Shown here: one piece after another, positions 52,546 through 62,601 of the stretch
Layout of the letters: the number at the start of each line of letters is the position of its first letter
Numbering within the stretch: position 1 is the first letter of the stretch
Assembly: GCF_001426645.1 (NCBI RefSeq)
Contig: NZ_LMEX01000002.1
Coordinates: 124,001 to 188,000, forward strand
DNA length: 64,000 nucleotides
Source: Rhodanobacter sp. Root480
Lineage (GTDB): Bacteria > Pseudomonadota > Gammaproteobacteria > Xanthomonadales > Rhodanobacteraceae
Direction of reading: 5' to 3'
Notes under the pieces: generated by a model
Seen by the model: the letters and a program-made list of their open reading frames with translations, nothing else
Told to the model about the DNA's origin: nothing
Databases searched by the model: none
Position numbers and translations under genes: made by a program

Positions 52546-54711
52546 ATGTCATCGTCCCCCGCTCCGACCGCCGCTGCGCGCCGCCACTCATCCCTACACC
52601 GTGCCATCCGCGCCGCCCTGCTCGGCGTGCCGCTGCTCGCCGCACTGACGATGGTGACTCCGGCCCACGCCGATGACGCCGACGCATCCACACCGCAATC
52701 CGCCACCGCGCTGTCGGGCGTGCAAGTCACGGCGCCGATCGCGCGGGAAAGCGATTCGGTGACCAAGACCGACACGCCGATCATCGAGATCCCGCAGTCG
52801 GTGTCGGTGATCACCGCCGAGCAATTGAGCCAGCGCGGCATCCAAGGCATCGAGGAGGCCGTGTGGTACACCGCCGGCGCCCAAGGCGGCGGCTACGGTG
52901 CCGACGCGCGCAGCGACTGGATGCTGGTGCGCGGCTTCACTCCCGCCCGCTATCTCGACGGTTTGGCGCTGCCCGAAGGTTCGGGCACCAGCATCACCCG
53001 TATCGAGCCCTACGGGCTGGAGCGGCTGGAGGTGATCAAGGGCCCGTCGTCGGTGGTTTACGGCGCGATGCCGCCCGGCGGCATGGTCAACATGGTGAGC
53101 AAGCGCCCCACCGCGCAGCCGCTGCACGAAGTGGGCGTGGAGGTGGGCAGTTTCGACTTGCGCCAGGGCACGTTCGATTTCGCCGGCCCGCTGAACGATT
53201 CGGGCACGCTGCTCTATCGCCTCACCGGCCTGGCCCGCAACAGCGACACCATGACCGACTACATCAAGGACGACCGCTACTACCTCGCCCCCGCGCTGAC
53301 CTGGAAGCCGGACGACAACACCTCGTTGACCGTGCTGTCGCGCTACCAGAAGGCCGAGACCGCCTCCGGCGCCGGCTTCCTGCCCGCGGAAGGCACCTTG
53401 CTGCCCAGCCCGCACGGCAAGATCCCGCGCGACCGCTTCACCGGCGAGCCGGGCCAGAACGACTACGACAAGACGCTGGCCTCGATCGGCTACGAATTCC
53501 ACCACGACTTCGCCAACGGCCTGGCGTTCAACCAGAACCTGCGCTACGGCACCGCCGACGTGGACAACAACGGCGCCAACGTGGGCGCCTTCGGCCTGCT
53601 CGGCGACGGCCGCACCCTGCTGCGCTACCTGTTCCCGAACGAGAACCACACCAGGACCTTCGGCGTCGACAACAACCTGCAATACGTGTTCGACAACGGC
53701 CGCGTGCAGCACACGCTGCTGGCCGGCGTGGACTACCGCCGCGCCAACGACGACTACGCCTCCGCGTTCGACTTCGGCGTTGGCGGGCTGGACGTGTTCG
53801 ACCCGGTCTACGGCAGCCCGGTCACCGTGCCTGCGTACACCGTCCACACCGTGCAGGTGCAGTCGCAACTGGGCGTCTATCTGCAGGACCAGATCAAGGT
53901 CGGCCGCTGGAGCATCACCGCGGGCGGGCGCCAGGATCATGTCCGCACCGACACCGACAACCAGCTGGCCGGCACCAGCGCCGGTCAGACCGACCGCGCG
54001 TTCTCCGGCCGCGTGGGCATCAACTACCTGTTCGACAACGGACTGGCACCGTACGTGTCGTGGTCGCATTCGTTCCAGCCCACGGTAGGCACGAACTTCG
54101 ACGGCAACGCGTTCAAACCCACTACCGGCGACCAGTACGAAGCCGGCCTCAAATACCAGCCCGCCGGCGGCAACGGCCTGGTCACCCTGGCGGCCTACCA
54201 GATCACCCAGCAGAACTCGCTGACGGTCGACCCGAACCATGCACTGTTCCAGGTGCAGCAGGGCGAAACGCGGTTGCGCGGCGTGGAGCTGGAAGGCCGC
54301 TGGAATCTCGGCACGCACCTGGCCATCTACGGCGGCTACACCTGGAGCGATTCGGAAGTCACCCGCACCAACGACCTGCCCTCGCTGGGCAAGCAGATCG
54401 CGCTGTTGCCCAAACAGCAGGCTTCGCTGGGGCTTGATTACACCGTGGTCGCCGGGCCGCTGGCGGGCCTCGGTTTCGGCGGCGGCGTGCGCTACATCGG
54501 CAGCCATTACGGCGACATCTACAACGAGTGGAAGACGCCTTCGTACACCCTGTTCGACGCCGCCGTGCATTACGACGTGGGCGACTGGCGGCTGCAGTTG
54601 AATGCCAGCAACCTGTTCGACAAGGAGTACGTCTCCGCCTGCAACAGCGCCGCGTGGTGCTACTACGGCTACGAGCGCAGCGTGACCGTCAGCGCGCGCT
54701 ACCGCTGGTAA
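52546..54711 (+). CDS. TonB-dependent siderophore receptor (FhuE/FhuA-like)
   Basis: An outer-membrane receptor of 721 residues. A signal peptide (LLGVPLLAALTMVTPAHADD) is followed by the plug domain IIEIPQSVSVITAEQLSQRG, MLVRGFTPARYLDGLALPEG, IEPYGLERLEVIKGPSSVVY and PPGGMVNMVSKRPT, typical of hydroxamate siderophore receptors. A 22-strand barrel follows and ends in the aromatic RYRW. The Fur box at 52398 supports iron control. Downstream genes (two small membrane proteins and a PepSY protein) form the usual companion set. The ligand cannot be told from the sequence. Confidence 0.95.
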   Translation: MSSSPAPTAAARRHSSLHRAIRAALLGVPLLAALTMVTPAHADDADASTPQSATALSGVQVTAPIARESDSVTKTDTPIIEIPQSVSVITAEQLSQRGIQGIEEAVWYTAGAQGGGYGADARSDWMLVRGFTPARYLDGLALPEGSGTSITRIEPYGLERLEVIKGPSSVVYGAMPPGGMVNMVSKRPTAQPLHEVGVEVGSFDLRQGTFDFAGPLNDSGTLLYRLTGLARNSDTMTDYIKDDRYYLAPALTWKPDDNTSLTVLSRYQKAETASGAGFLPAEGTLLPSPHGKIPRDRFTGEPGQNDYDKTLASIGYEFHHDFANGLAFNQNLRYGTADVDNNGANVGAFGLLGDGRTLLRYLFPNENHTRTFGVDNNLQYVFDNGRVQHTLLAGVDYRRANDDYASAFDFGVGGLDVFDPVYGSPVTVPAYTVHTVQVQSQLGVYLQDQIKVGRWSITAGGRQDHVRTDTDNQLAGTSAGQTDRAFSGRVGINYLFDNGLAPYVSWSHSFQPTVGTNFDGNAFKPTTGDQYEAGLKYQPAGGNGLVTLAAYQITQQNSLTVDPNHALFQVQQGETRLRGVELEGRWNLGTHLAIYGGYTWSDSEVTRTNDLPSLGKQIALLPKQQASLGLDYTVVAGPLAGLGFGGGVRYIGSHYGDIYNEWKTPSYTLFDAAVHYDVGDWRLQLNASNLFDKEYVSACNSAAWCYYGYERSVTVSARYRW

Positions 54712-54720
54712 GGTGGCGCG

Positions 54721-55008
54721 ATGATCAGCCTGCTCGGCTTCGTGCTCGCGGTGTGCGCCGCCATCGCCTGGTACGCCGGCTCGCCGCATTGCATGTGGTC
54801 CGCGCTGCGCGGCCACTCGCGCGCGGCGCGCATCGCCGGCAGCGTCTTGATGCTGCTGTCGCTGGCGTGCTGGATCGGTGTGGCCGGCATCGCGGTCGGG
54901 CTATGTGCCACGCTGGCCAGCGGCATGCTGGGCCTGATGGCGCAGCCGTGGCTGGCGATGTTCTTCGGCACGCCGGCCGCGGATGTCACCGCAGTGGAGA
55001 AAGAGTGA
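54721..55008 (+). CDS. Small membrane protein of the siderophore operon (DUF3325-like, tentative)
   Basis: A 95-residue protein with three predicted helices (ISLLGFVLAVCAAIAWYAGS, IAGSVLMLLSLACWIGVAGI and GLMAQPWLAMFFG). The middle loop CMWSALRGHSRAARI holds a Cys and a His. Size, topology and location between receptor and PepSY gene fit the DUF3325-type iron-uptake companions; I make this call from context more than from motifs. Its stop TGA overlaps the ATG of a 14-codon frame (55008). Confidence 0.7.
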   Translation: MISLLGFVLAVCAAIAWYAGSPHCMWSALRGHSRAARIAGSVLMLLSLACWIGVAGIAVGLCATLASGMLGLMAQPWLAMFFGTPAADVTAVEKE

Positions 55009-55052
55009 TGTGCAACGGGGATAATCCCCACGCCGGCGAGGCATCGCACTGA
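55008..55052 (+). CDS. 14-codon mini-ORF linking two membrane-protein genes (possible coupling peptide)
   Basis: The frame MCNGDNPHAGEASH begins in a TGATG overlap with the gene before and ends in a TGATG overlap with the gene after. A ribosome leaving the 95-residue gene can restart here and then again at 55052. The peptide has one Cys and two His. It could be accidental; the double overlap is what makes it notable. Confidence 0.3.
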   Translation: MCNGDNPHAGEASH

Positions 55053-55315
55053 TGTGGGCGCGCGCCAGCGCCGGTGTGCTGCCGGGTTTCTTTCTCGCCG
55101 CCGCGCTGGTCGGGCTGGGTTGCTGGCTGCTGCCTGGTGCATGGCAGTCGACCATCGTGGTGGGTCTGCTGGCGTTTTTCCCGGTGTGGATCGGCGTGAT
55201 CTGCGCGGCGTTCCGTTTCCCCAGTGGCGCTCGCGCGTGGCGCTGGCTGAGTGCGCTGGCGCTGCTCGGGCTGGGCCTGCTGTGGTTGTTGCAGCTGTCC
55301 GGCTGGGTCCGCTGA
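55052..55315 (+). CDS. Small membrane protein of the siderophore operon (DUF3649-like, tentative)
   Basis: An 87-residue protein with three hydrophobic helices: GVLPGFFLAAALVGLGCWLL, TIVVGLLAFFPVWIGVICAA and WLSALALLGLGLLWLLQLSG. The short loop FRFPSGARAWR is basic. In similar Fur-controlled operons a DUF3649-type iron transporter companion has this size and place. Function is not known. The start is coupled to the mini-ORF at 55008. Confidence 0.7.
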   Translation: MWARASAGVLPGFFLAAALVGLGCWLLPGAWQSTIVVGLLAFFPVWIGVICAAFRFPSGARAWRWLSALALLGLGLLWLLQLSGWVR

Positions 55316-55325
55316 GGTTGTCACC

Positions 55326-55343
55326 ATGAAGTTGCCCACATGA
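55326..55343 (+). CDS. Five-codon mini-ORF (MKLPT) overlapping the PepSY start
   Basis: ATGAAGTTGCCCACATGA ends in an ATGA overlap with the start of the PepSY gene at 55340, which begins ATGAAATTGAAGCCC. The similarity of the two starts suggests a local duplication of the initiation site, in which the first ATG became a short upstream frame feeding the second. Confidence 0.3.
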   Translation: MKLPT

Positions 55344-56902
55344 AATTGAAGCCCACCACCTTGCGCACCTTCACCAGCCTGCATTCGTGGATGGGGCTGG
55401 TGGCCGGGTTCGCGCTGTTCGTGGCGTTCTACGCCGGCGCGATCACGGTGTTCCAGCCGGATGTGCAGCGCTGGGCGAACCCGCATGCCACGCCGTCGAC
55501 CGCCACGCTGGCCGATGCGCAACAGCTGCTCGACGAAGTGCTGGCGCAGCACCCCGAAGCGCGCGATCACGTGGGCATGACCTTTCCCGGCTACGAGCTG
55601 GCGCAGCCGATGGCCTACTGGCAGGACAGCGACGGCACCTGGCTGTTTGCCTCGCCGGGCAACACCACCGGCAGCACCGTCGAACCCGGCGTCGCACCGC
55701 TGCCCGAGCTGATCAACGAGCTGCATTACGCGCTGGGCATTCCGCAGGTGGGCACCTGGTTGATGGGCGTGGTCAGCCTGCTGTACGGCGTGGCGCTGGT
55801 GTCCGGTTTCGTGATCCATCTGCCACGGCTGGCGAAGGACCTGTTCGCGCTGCGCCCCGGGCGCAATCTCAAGCGCTTCTGGCAGGACACGCACAACGTC
55901 ATCGGCGTGCTGAGCCTGCCGTTCCACGTGATGTTTGCCGTCACCGGCGCGGTGCTGTGCCTGCTGCTGGTGGCGATGCTGGCGCTGAATCCGCTGATCT
56001 ACGAGGGCAAACTGATGGCGGCCTCGGCAGCGGCGATGAATACCGCACCGACGGTCGCCAAGGCTGGCGTTGCGGCACCACTGGCGCCACTGGCCACTTG
56101 GCATGCGCGCTCGATCACGGTGGCACGCGAGCATGGCGATGCCGCGTTCCAGCCGGGTTATCTCAAGCTGGCCCATGCCGGTGACGCGCACGCCGTGGTC
56201 GAGATCACCGGCAGTTCACCGCACGCGCTGGGTGGCGGCTCGGTGGCGCTGGACGCGGTCAGCGGCGCGGTGCTGGCCACGCAGCTGCCGGGTTCGCGCG
56301 ACGCCAATCACGCCACCCTGGCCGCCGCGTATGCGCTGCATTTCGCCGATTACGGCGGCGCCGCCGTGCGCTGGTTGTACTTCCTGCTGGGGCTGGGCGG
56401 GGCGTTCCTGTTCTATTCCGGCAACCTGCTGTGGATCGAATCGCGCCGCAAGCGACGGCAGGCGGAACAGGGCCGTGCACAACTGGGCATGGCGCGCGCC
56501 ACGGTGGGCATCTGCATCGGTGTTTGCGTGGCGATTTCCGCCGCGTTCGTGGCGGCGCAGATCCTGCCCATGCTGGGTTGGGACGTGGCTGCCGGTCAGC
56601 GCTGGGTCTGCTTCGCGAGCTGGGCCTTGTGCGCGCTGTGGGCCGCACGACGGGCGCCAGTGAAGGCGGCGCGCGAGCTGTTGTGGCTGGCGGCGATCGT
56701 TACCGCACTCGTGCCGGTGGTCCACGGCATCGCCACCGGCTGGTGGCTGTGGCGCAGCGCGGCGGCGGGGCATGGTGCGTTGTTCGCCATCGACGTGGGT
56801 GCGCTGGCGATGGCTTTCGCCTTTGCCTCGTTGGCCCGTGCCGTGGCGCGGCGGGCGCGCCGCGATCAACCGAACAGCGTATGGGCCAGCACGGCGGCCT
56901 GA
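55340..56902 (+). CDS. PepSY domain membrane protein (ferric reductase-like)
   Basis: A 520-residue inner-membrane protein of the PepSY_TM family: SLHSWMGLVAGFALFVAFYA (helix 1, with the conserved His), LHYALGIPQVGTWLMGVVSL, FVIHLPRLAKDLFALRPGRN, DTHNVIGVLSLPFHVMFAVT (two His), and later helices (WLYFLLGLGGAFLFYSGNLL and more). His pairs in these helices probably bind heme and move electrons to periplasmic ferri-siderophore. It is the last gene of the Fur-boxed receptor operon and is convergent with nadD after 7 bp. Confidence 0.9.
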   Translation: MKLKPTTLRTFTSLHSWMGLVAGFALFVAFYAGAITVFQPDVQRWANPHATPSTATLADAQQLLDEVLAQHPEARDHVGMTFPGYELAQPMAYWQDSDGTWLFASPGNTTGSTVEPGVAPLPELINELHYALGIPQVGTWLMGVVSLLYGVALVSGFVIHLPRLAKDLFALRPGRNLKRFWQDTHNVIGVLSLPFHVMFAVTGAVLCLLLVAMLALNPLIYEGKLMAASAAAMNTAPTVAKAGVAAPLAPLATWHARSITVAREHGDAAFQPGYLKLAHAGDAHAVVEITGSSPHALGGGSVALDAVSGAVLATQLPGSRDANHATLAAAYALHFADYGGAAVRWLYFLLGLGGAFLFYSGNLLWIESRRKRRQAEQGRAQLGMARATVGICIGVCVAISAAFVAAQILPMLGWDVAAGQRWVCFASWALCALWAARRAPVKAARELLWLAAIVTALVPVVHGIATGWWLWRSAAAGHGALFAIDVGALAMAFAFASLARAVARRARRDQPNSVWASTAA

Positions 56903-56909
56903 GCCGTCG

Positions 56910-57542
56910 CTACTGCCGATACGGCGCCAGCAGCGCGGGATCGTCGAACACACCGCACGGCAGCAGGTAGCGTGGGTCCCGCCCCGCCGCCAGCAACTCG
57001 CGGATGCGGGTGGCCGAGATTTCCAGCGGCGTCACCGCCAGTTCGATCACCTTGCCCGCCGGCTGATCGCGCAACGCGTCCGCCGTGGTGACGCGACGAC
57101 CGGTCACCGCCTCTTCCAGCTCGGGCGGCAGGATCGATGAAACGCCAGGCCGGCTGAGCACGCCGATGTGCGCAATCTCGAACAACTCGCGCCAGCGATC
57201 CCAGCTGGCGAGGTTGGCGAACGCATCGGCGCCGATCAGCAGCACCAGCGGTCGCGCGCCCTGCTCGGCGCGCAGGCCGGTCAAGGTGTCGACGGTAAAC
57301 GAGGGACCTGCGCGATCCAGCTCGCGTGTATCCAGACTCAATCGCGACTGACCCTGCAGCGCGGCGCGCAGGATCGCTACGCGTTGCGCGGCGCTGGCGA
57401 TCGGCGGCTGGCGGTGCGGCGGGATGCTGGCGGGCATCAGCCGCACTTCGGCATCCAGCAGCTCGGCCGCTTCCCACGCCACGCTGAGGTGGCCCAGATG
57501 CACGGGGTCGAAGGTGCCGCCGAAGAGCGCGAGGGGTTTCAC
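56910..57542 (-). CDS. nadD: Nicotinate-nucleotide adenylyltransferase NadD
   Basis: Adenylates nicotinic acid mononucleotide in NAD synthesis. The 210-residue protein begins PLALFGGTFDPVHLGHLSVA, with GGTFDPVHLGH the nucleotidyltransferase signature, has PHRQPPIASAAQRVAILRAA and ISATRIRELLAAGRDPRYLL (the I-S-x-T-x-I-R motif). In relatives rsfS follows; here the receptor operon lies on the other strand next to it. holA precedes by 7 bp. Confidence 0.95.
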   Translation of the reverse strand: MKPLALFGGTFDPVHLGHLSVAWEAAELLDAEVRLMPASIPPHRQPPIASAAQRVAILRAALQGQSRLSLDTRELDRAGPSFTVDTLTGLRAEQGARPLVLLIGADAFANLASWDRWRELFEIAHIGVLSRPGVSSILPPELEEAVTGRRVTTADALRDQPAGKVIELAVTPLEISATRIRELLAAGRDPRYLLPCGVFDDPALLAPYRQ

Positions 57543-57549
57543 GCTGAAG

Positions 57550-58560
57550 TTACGCCAGCGCCCGCGCGGCGCGCGGCTCGGCGATGGCGGCGATGAGGCG
57601 TTCGGCTTCCTGCCACGGGTTGCCGGCTTCGCGGCCTTTCACCATGCGGTCGATGCGCGAGGCACGGGCCAGGCATTGCAGCCAATGATCGCGCGGGGCG
57701 CGGCGCAGGGCCTGGCGGAACAGTTGCTCGCGCGCCTGCCACAAGCGTTCGGCCTTGGCCTGCGCGGCGAAGTTCTGCGCGTTGGCCAGCCGCAGCGCCA
57801 ACTGCAACTGGTTCACCAGCCAGCCCATCAGCGCCAGCAGTTCATCGCCTTCCGAACGCAGGCCGGCGAGAATGCGCAGCGCGCGGGCGCCATCGCCCAG
57901 GAACGCGGCGTCGGTGAGCTTGAACACGTCGTAGCGGGCGCTGTCGGCCACCAGCGTTTCCATCTCGGCGGCGTCGATGCGGCCCTCGCCGTGCAGTACG
58001 GCCAGCTTGTCGATTTCCTGCGCGGCGGCCAGCAGGTTGCCTTCGACGCGCTCGGCCAGCAGCGCGATGGCGTCAGGCGTGGCGGACAAGCCGCGCGAGG
58101 CCAGCCGCGCACCGATCCAGCTGCTCCACTCGCCGGGCCGCGGTGCGTTGAACACCACCATGGTGCCGCTGGTGTCCAGCTTGCGGCTCCAGGCGCCGTC
58201 GTGCTTGCTGCTCCACTCCATCGCCGTGACCAGCAAGGTCACGTCCGGCGGTGGATCGGCGCAGAACGCAGTGATTGCCTTGGCGCCCTCGACACCCGGC
58301 CGGCCGGTGGGCAGGCGCAGGTCGATCAGGCGTCGGCTGGCGAACAGCGACATGCTGGCGCCGGCACGGGCCAGGTCGTTCCAGTCGAAATGCTGGCCCA
58401 CATCGAACACCTCGCGTTCGCCGTAGCCCAGTTCACGGGCACGTGCACGCAAGGCGTCGGCCGCTTCCAGCACCAGCAACTGCTCACCGGCCAGCATGTA
58501 CACCGCGTCCAGGCGATCGGCCGCCAGCGCCTTCTGCCATTGGCCGGGACTCAGCGGCAT
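57550..58560 (-). CDS. holA: DNA polymerase III subunit delta (HolA)
   Basis: The clamp-loader subunit that opens the sliding clamp. The 336-residue protein starts LSPGQWQKALAADRLDAVYM and LAGEQLLVLEAADALRARAR, has EREVFDVGQHFDWNDLARAG, FASRRLIDLRLPTGRPGVEG and a C-terminal helical domain (LLALMGWLVNQLQLALRLAN). The AAA+ core lacks a Walker A, as usual for delta. Its start overlaps the lptE stop (ATGA-type). Confidence 0.94.
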   Translation of the reverse strand: MPLSPGQWQKALAADRLDAVYMLAGEQLLVLEAADALRARARELGYGEREVFDVGQHFDWNDLARAGASMSLFASRRLIDLRLPTGRPGVEGAKAITAFCADPPPDVTLLVTAMEWSSKHDGAWSRKLDTSGTMVVFNAPRPGEWSSWIGARLASRGLSATPDAIALLAERVEGNLLAAAQEIDKLAVLHGEGRIDAAEMETLVADSARYDVFKLTDAAFLGDGARALRILAGLRSEGDELLALMGWLVNQLQLALRLANAQNFAAQAKAERLWQAREQLFRQALRRAPRDHWLQCLARASRIDRMVKGREAGNPWQEAERLIAAIAEPRAARALA

Positions 58561-59105
58561 CAGTGCGTGCTGGCAGCCGGCGCCGGCGCGGCCAGCTGGT
58601 GTTTGCTGGCGGCCTGCAGCCGGAACAGGATCGCCTGCACCATGTCATCGTTGAGGCTGCGCTGGATTTCCTGCACCTGCGACGCGTCGCCGATGGTGTT
58701 GCCGGCGTCGTAGCTGTATTCGCGCGACATGGTGATCGTCTGCGTGGGCACCAGCGCATTGCCGGCGCCGTCGACCACGTCGAACCTCACCTCGTAGCGG
58801 ATCGCGTACTCGGTGATGCGCACGTAGCCGCCGGCCGATACCTGGTCGGTGCTGAATGTCGCCACCGGCACCCGCAGCTCGGCGATACCGGGGCCGCTGT
58901 CGTCCTCGATGGTGACGCCCGAATGCTGCAGCGCGCGGGTCAGGCTGCGCTGGAAATCACCGCCACGCATGTCCAGGTGAACGCGCTGCATCGACGCCGG
59001 CAGCGCGGCGGTCTGGCGCAGGTGGAAGCCGCAGGCGGTCACCACCGTGGCGACCAGCAACATCAGCAGGGGACGAAACAGACGGCCAAACTGGGTGACA
59101 TTCAT
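58560..59105 (-). CDS. lptE: LPS-assembly lipoprotein LptE
   Basis: The plug lipoprotein of the LptD outer-membrane translocon. The 181-residue protein has a lipoprotein leader with ATVVTACGFHLRQTAALPAS (lipobox TAC), typical CGFHLR, then LDMRGGDFQRSLTRALQHSG, VRITEYAIRYEVRFDVVDGA and the C-terminal YDAGNTIGDASQVQEIQRSL. ATG at 59105 follows AGGAT; the leuS stop lies just upstream (59110). Confidence 0.94.
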   Translation of the reverse strand: MNVTQFGRLFRPLLMLLVATVVTACGFHLRQTAALPASMQRVHLDMRGGDFQRSLTRALQHSGVTIEDDSGPGIAELRVPVATFSTDQVSAGGYVRITEYAIRYEVRFDVVDGAGNALVPTQTITMSREYSYDAGNTIGDASQVQEIQRSLNDDMVQAILFRLQAASKHQLAAPAPAASTH

Positions 59106-59109
59106 GGGT

Positions 59110-61989
<2,880 letters not shown>

Positions 61990-62601
61990 TCACGCCGCCG
62001 GGCAGGCCGCTTTCTGCCCGTCCGCCAGCGCACGCGCGGCGGTGGCGATCTGCGCTGCGATCTGCGCGATCGCCCGTTGATGGCCCTGCACCAGCGCGGG
62101 ATAGCCCGCCCCCACGGCCTCGCGAACGCGGGTGGTGCAGGCCAGCGCGGCGGGCGAATCGCCGGCGGCCGCACGCACGCTCCAGGCCGCGTCGATCAGC
62201 GCGTAGGCGCCGGGTGCGGAATCGAAGCGGCGTACGTCCAGCTTGATCCGCAGCCGCGGCTTTTCACCGACCGCCATGCCGCTGAGGTCGGCGCCATGCA
62301 GTTGCCGCACCAGATCCGCCGACAATGCGCCGCGCACCTCGTCGGCCAGCGGCGCGATCCAGCGCTCGCTGCCCAACAGCGCCACACCCTGGCCGCCTTC
62401 GCGCACCACCAGCTGCGGTTGATCCACCTGCGCTGGCACGTTCACCGGCATCAGTTCGAACGACAGCGGTGAGGCGGCGGCCACCGGTTCCGCTCCACCG
62501 GCCGGTGCCACCAAGGTGTAGTAATGCAGCGGCGCGGAGGCGCACCCGGCCAGCAGCAGGCCCAGGGTCAGCCCATGCAGGCGTGTTCGGATGCGGATCA
62601 T
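61990..62601 (-). CDS. pqiC: PqiC-type lipoprotein (ABC-type transport auxiliary)
   Basis: A 203-residue outer-membrane lipoprotein of the Pqi lipid-transport system. It begins RLHGLTLGLLLAGCASAPLH with the lipobox LAGC, then YYTLVAPAGG, ELMPVNVPAQVDQPQLVVRE and GSERWIAPLADEVRGALSAD, diagnostic of the DUF330 (PqiC/YmbA) domain. The start overlaps the pqiB stop (62598). It receives or anchors the PqiB tube at the outer membrane. Confidence 0.93.
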   Translation of the reverse strand: MIRIRTRLHGLTLGLLLAGCASAPLHYYTLVAPAGGAEPVAAASPLSFELMPVNVPAQVDQPQLVVREGGQGVALLGSERWIAPLADEVRGALSADLVRQLHGADLSGMAVGEKPRLRIKLDVRRFDSAPGAYALIDAAWSVRAAAGDSPAALACTTRVREAVGAGYPALVQGHQRAIAQIAAQIATAARALADGQKAACPAA

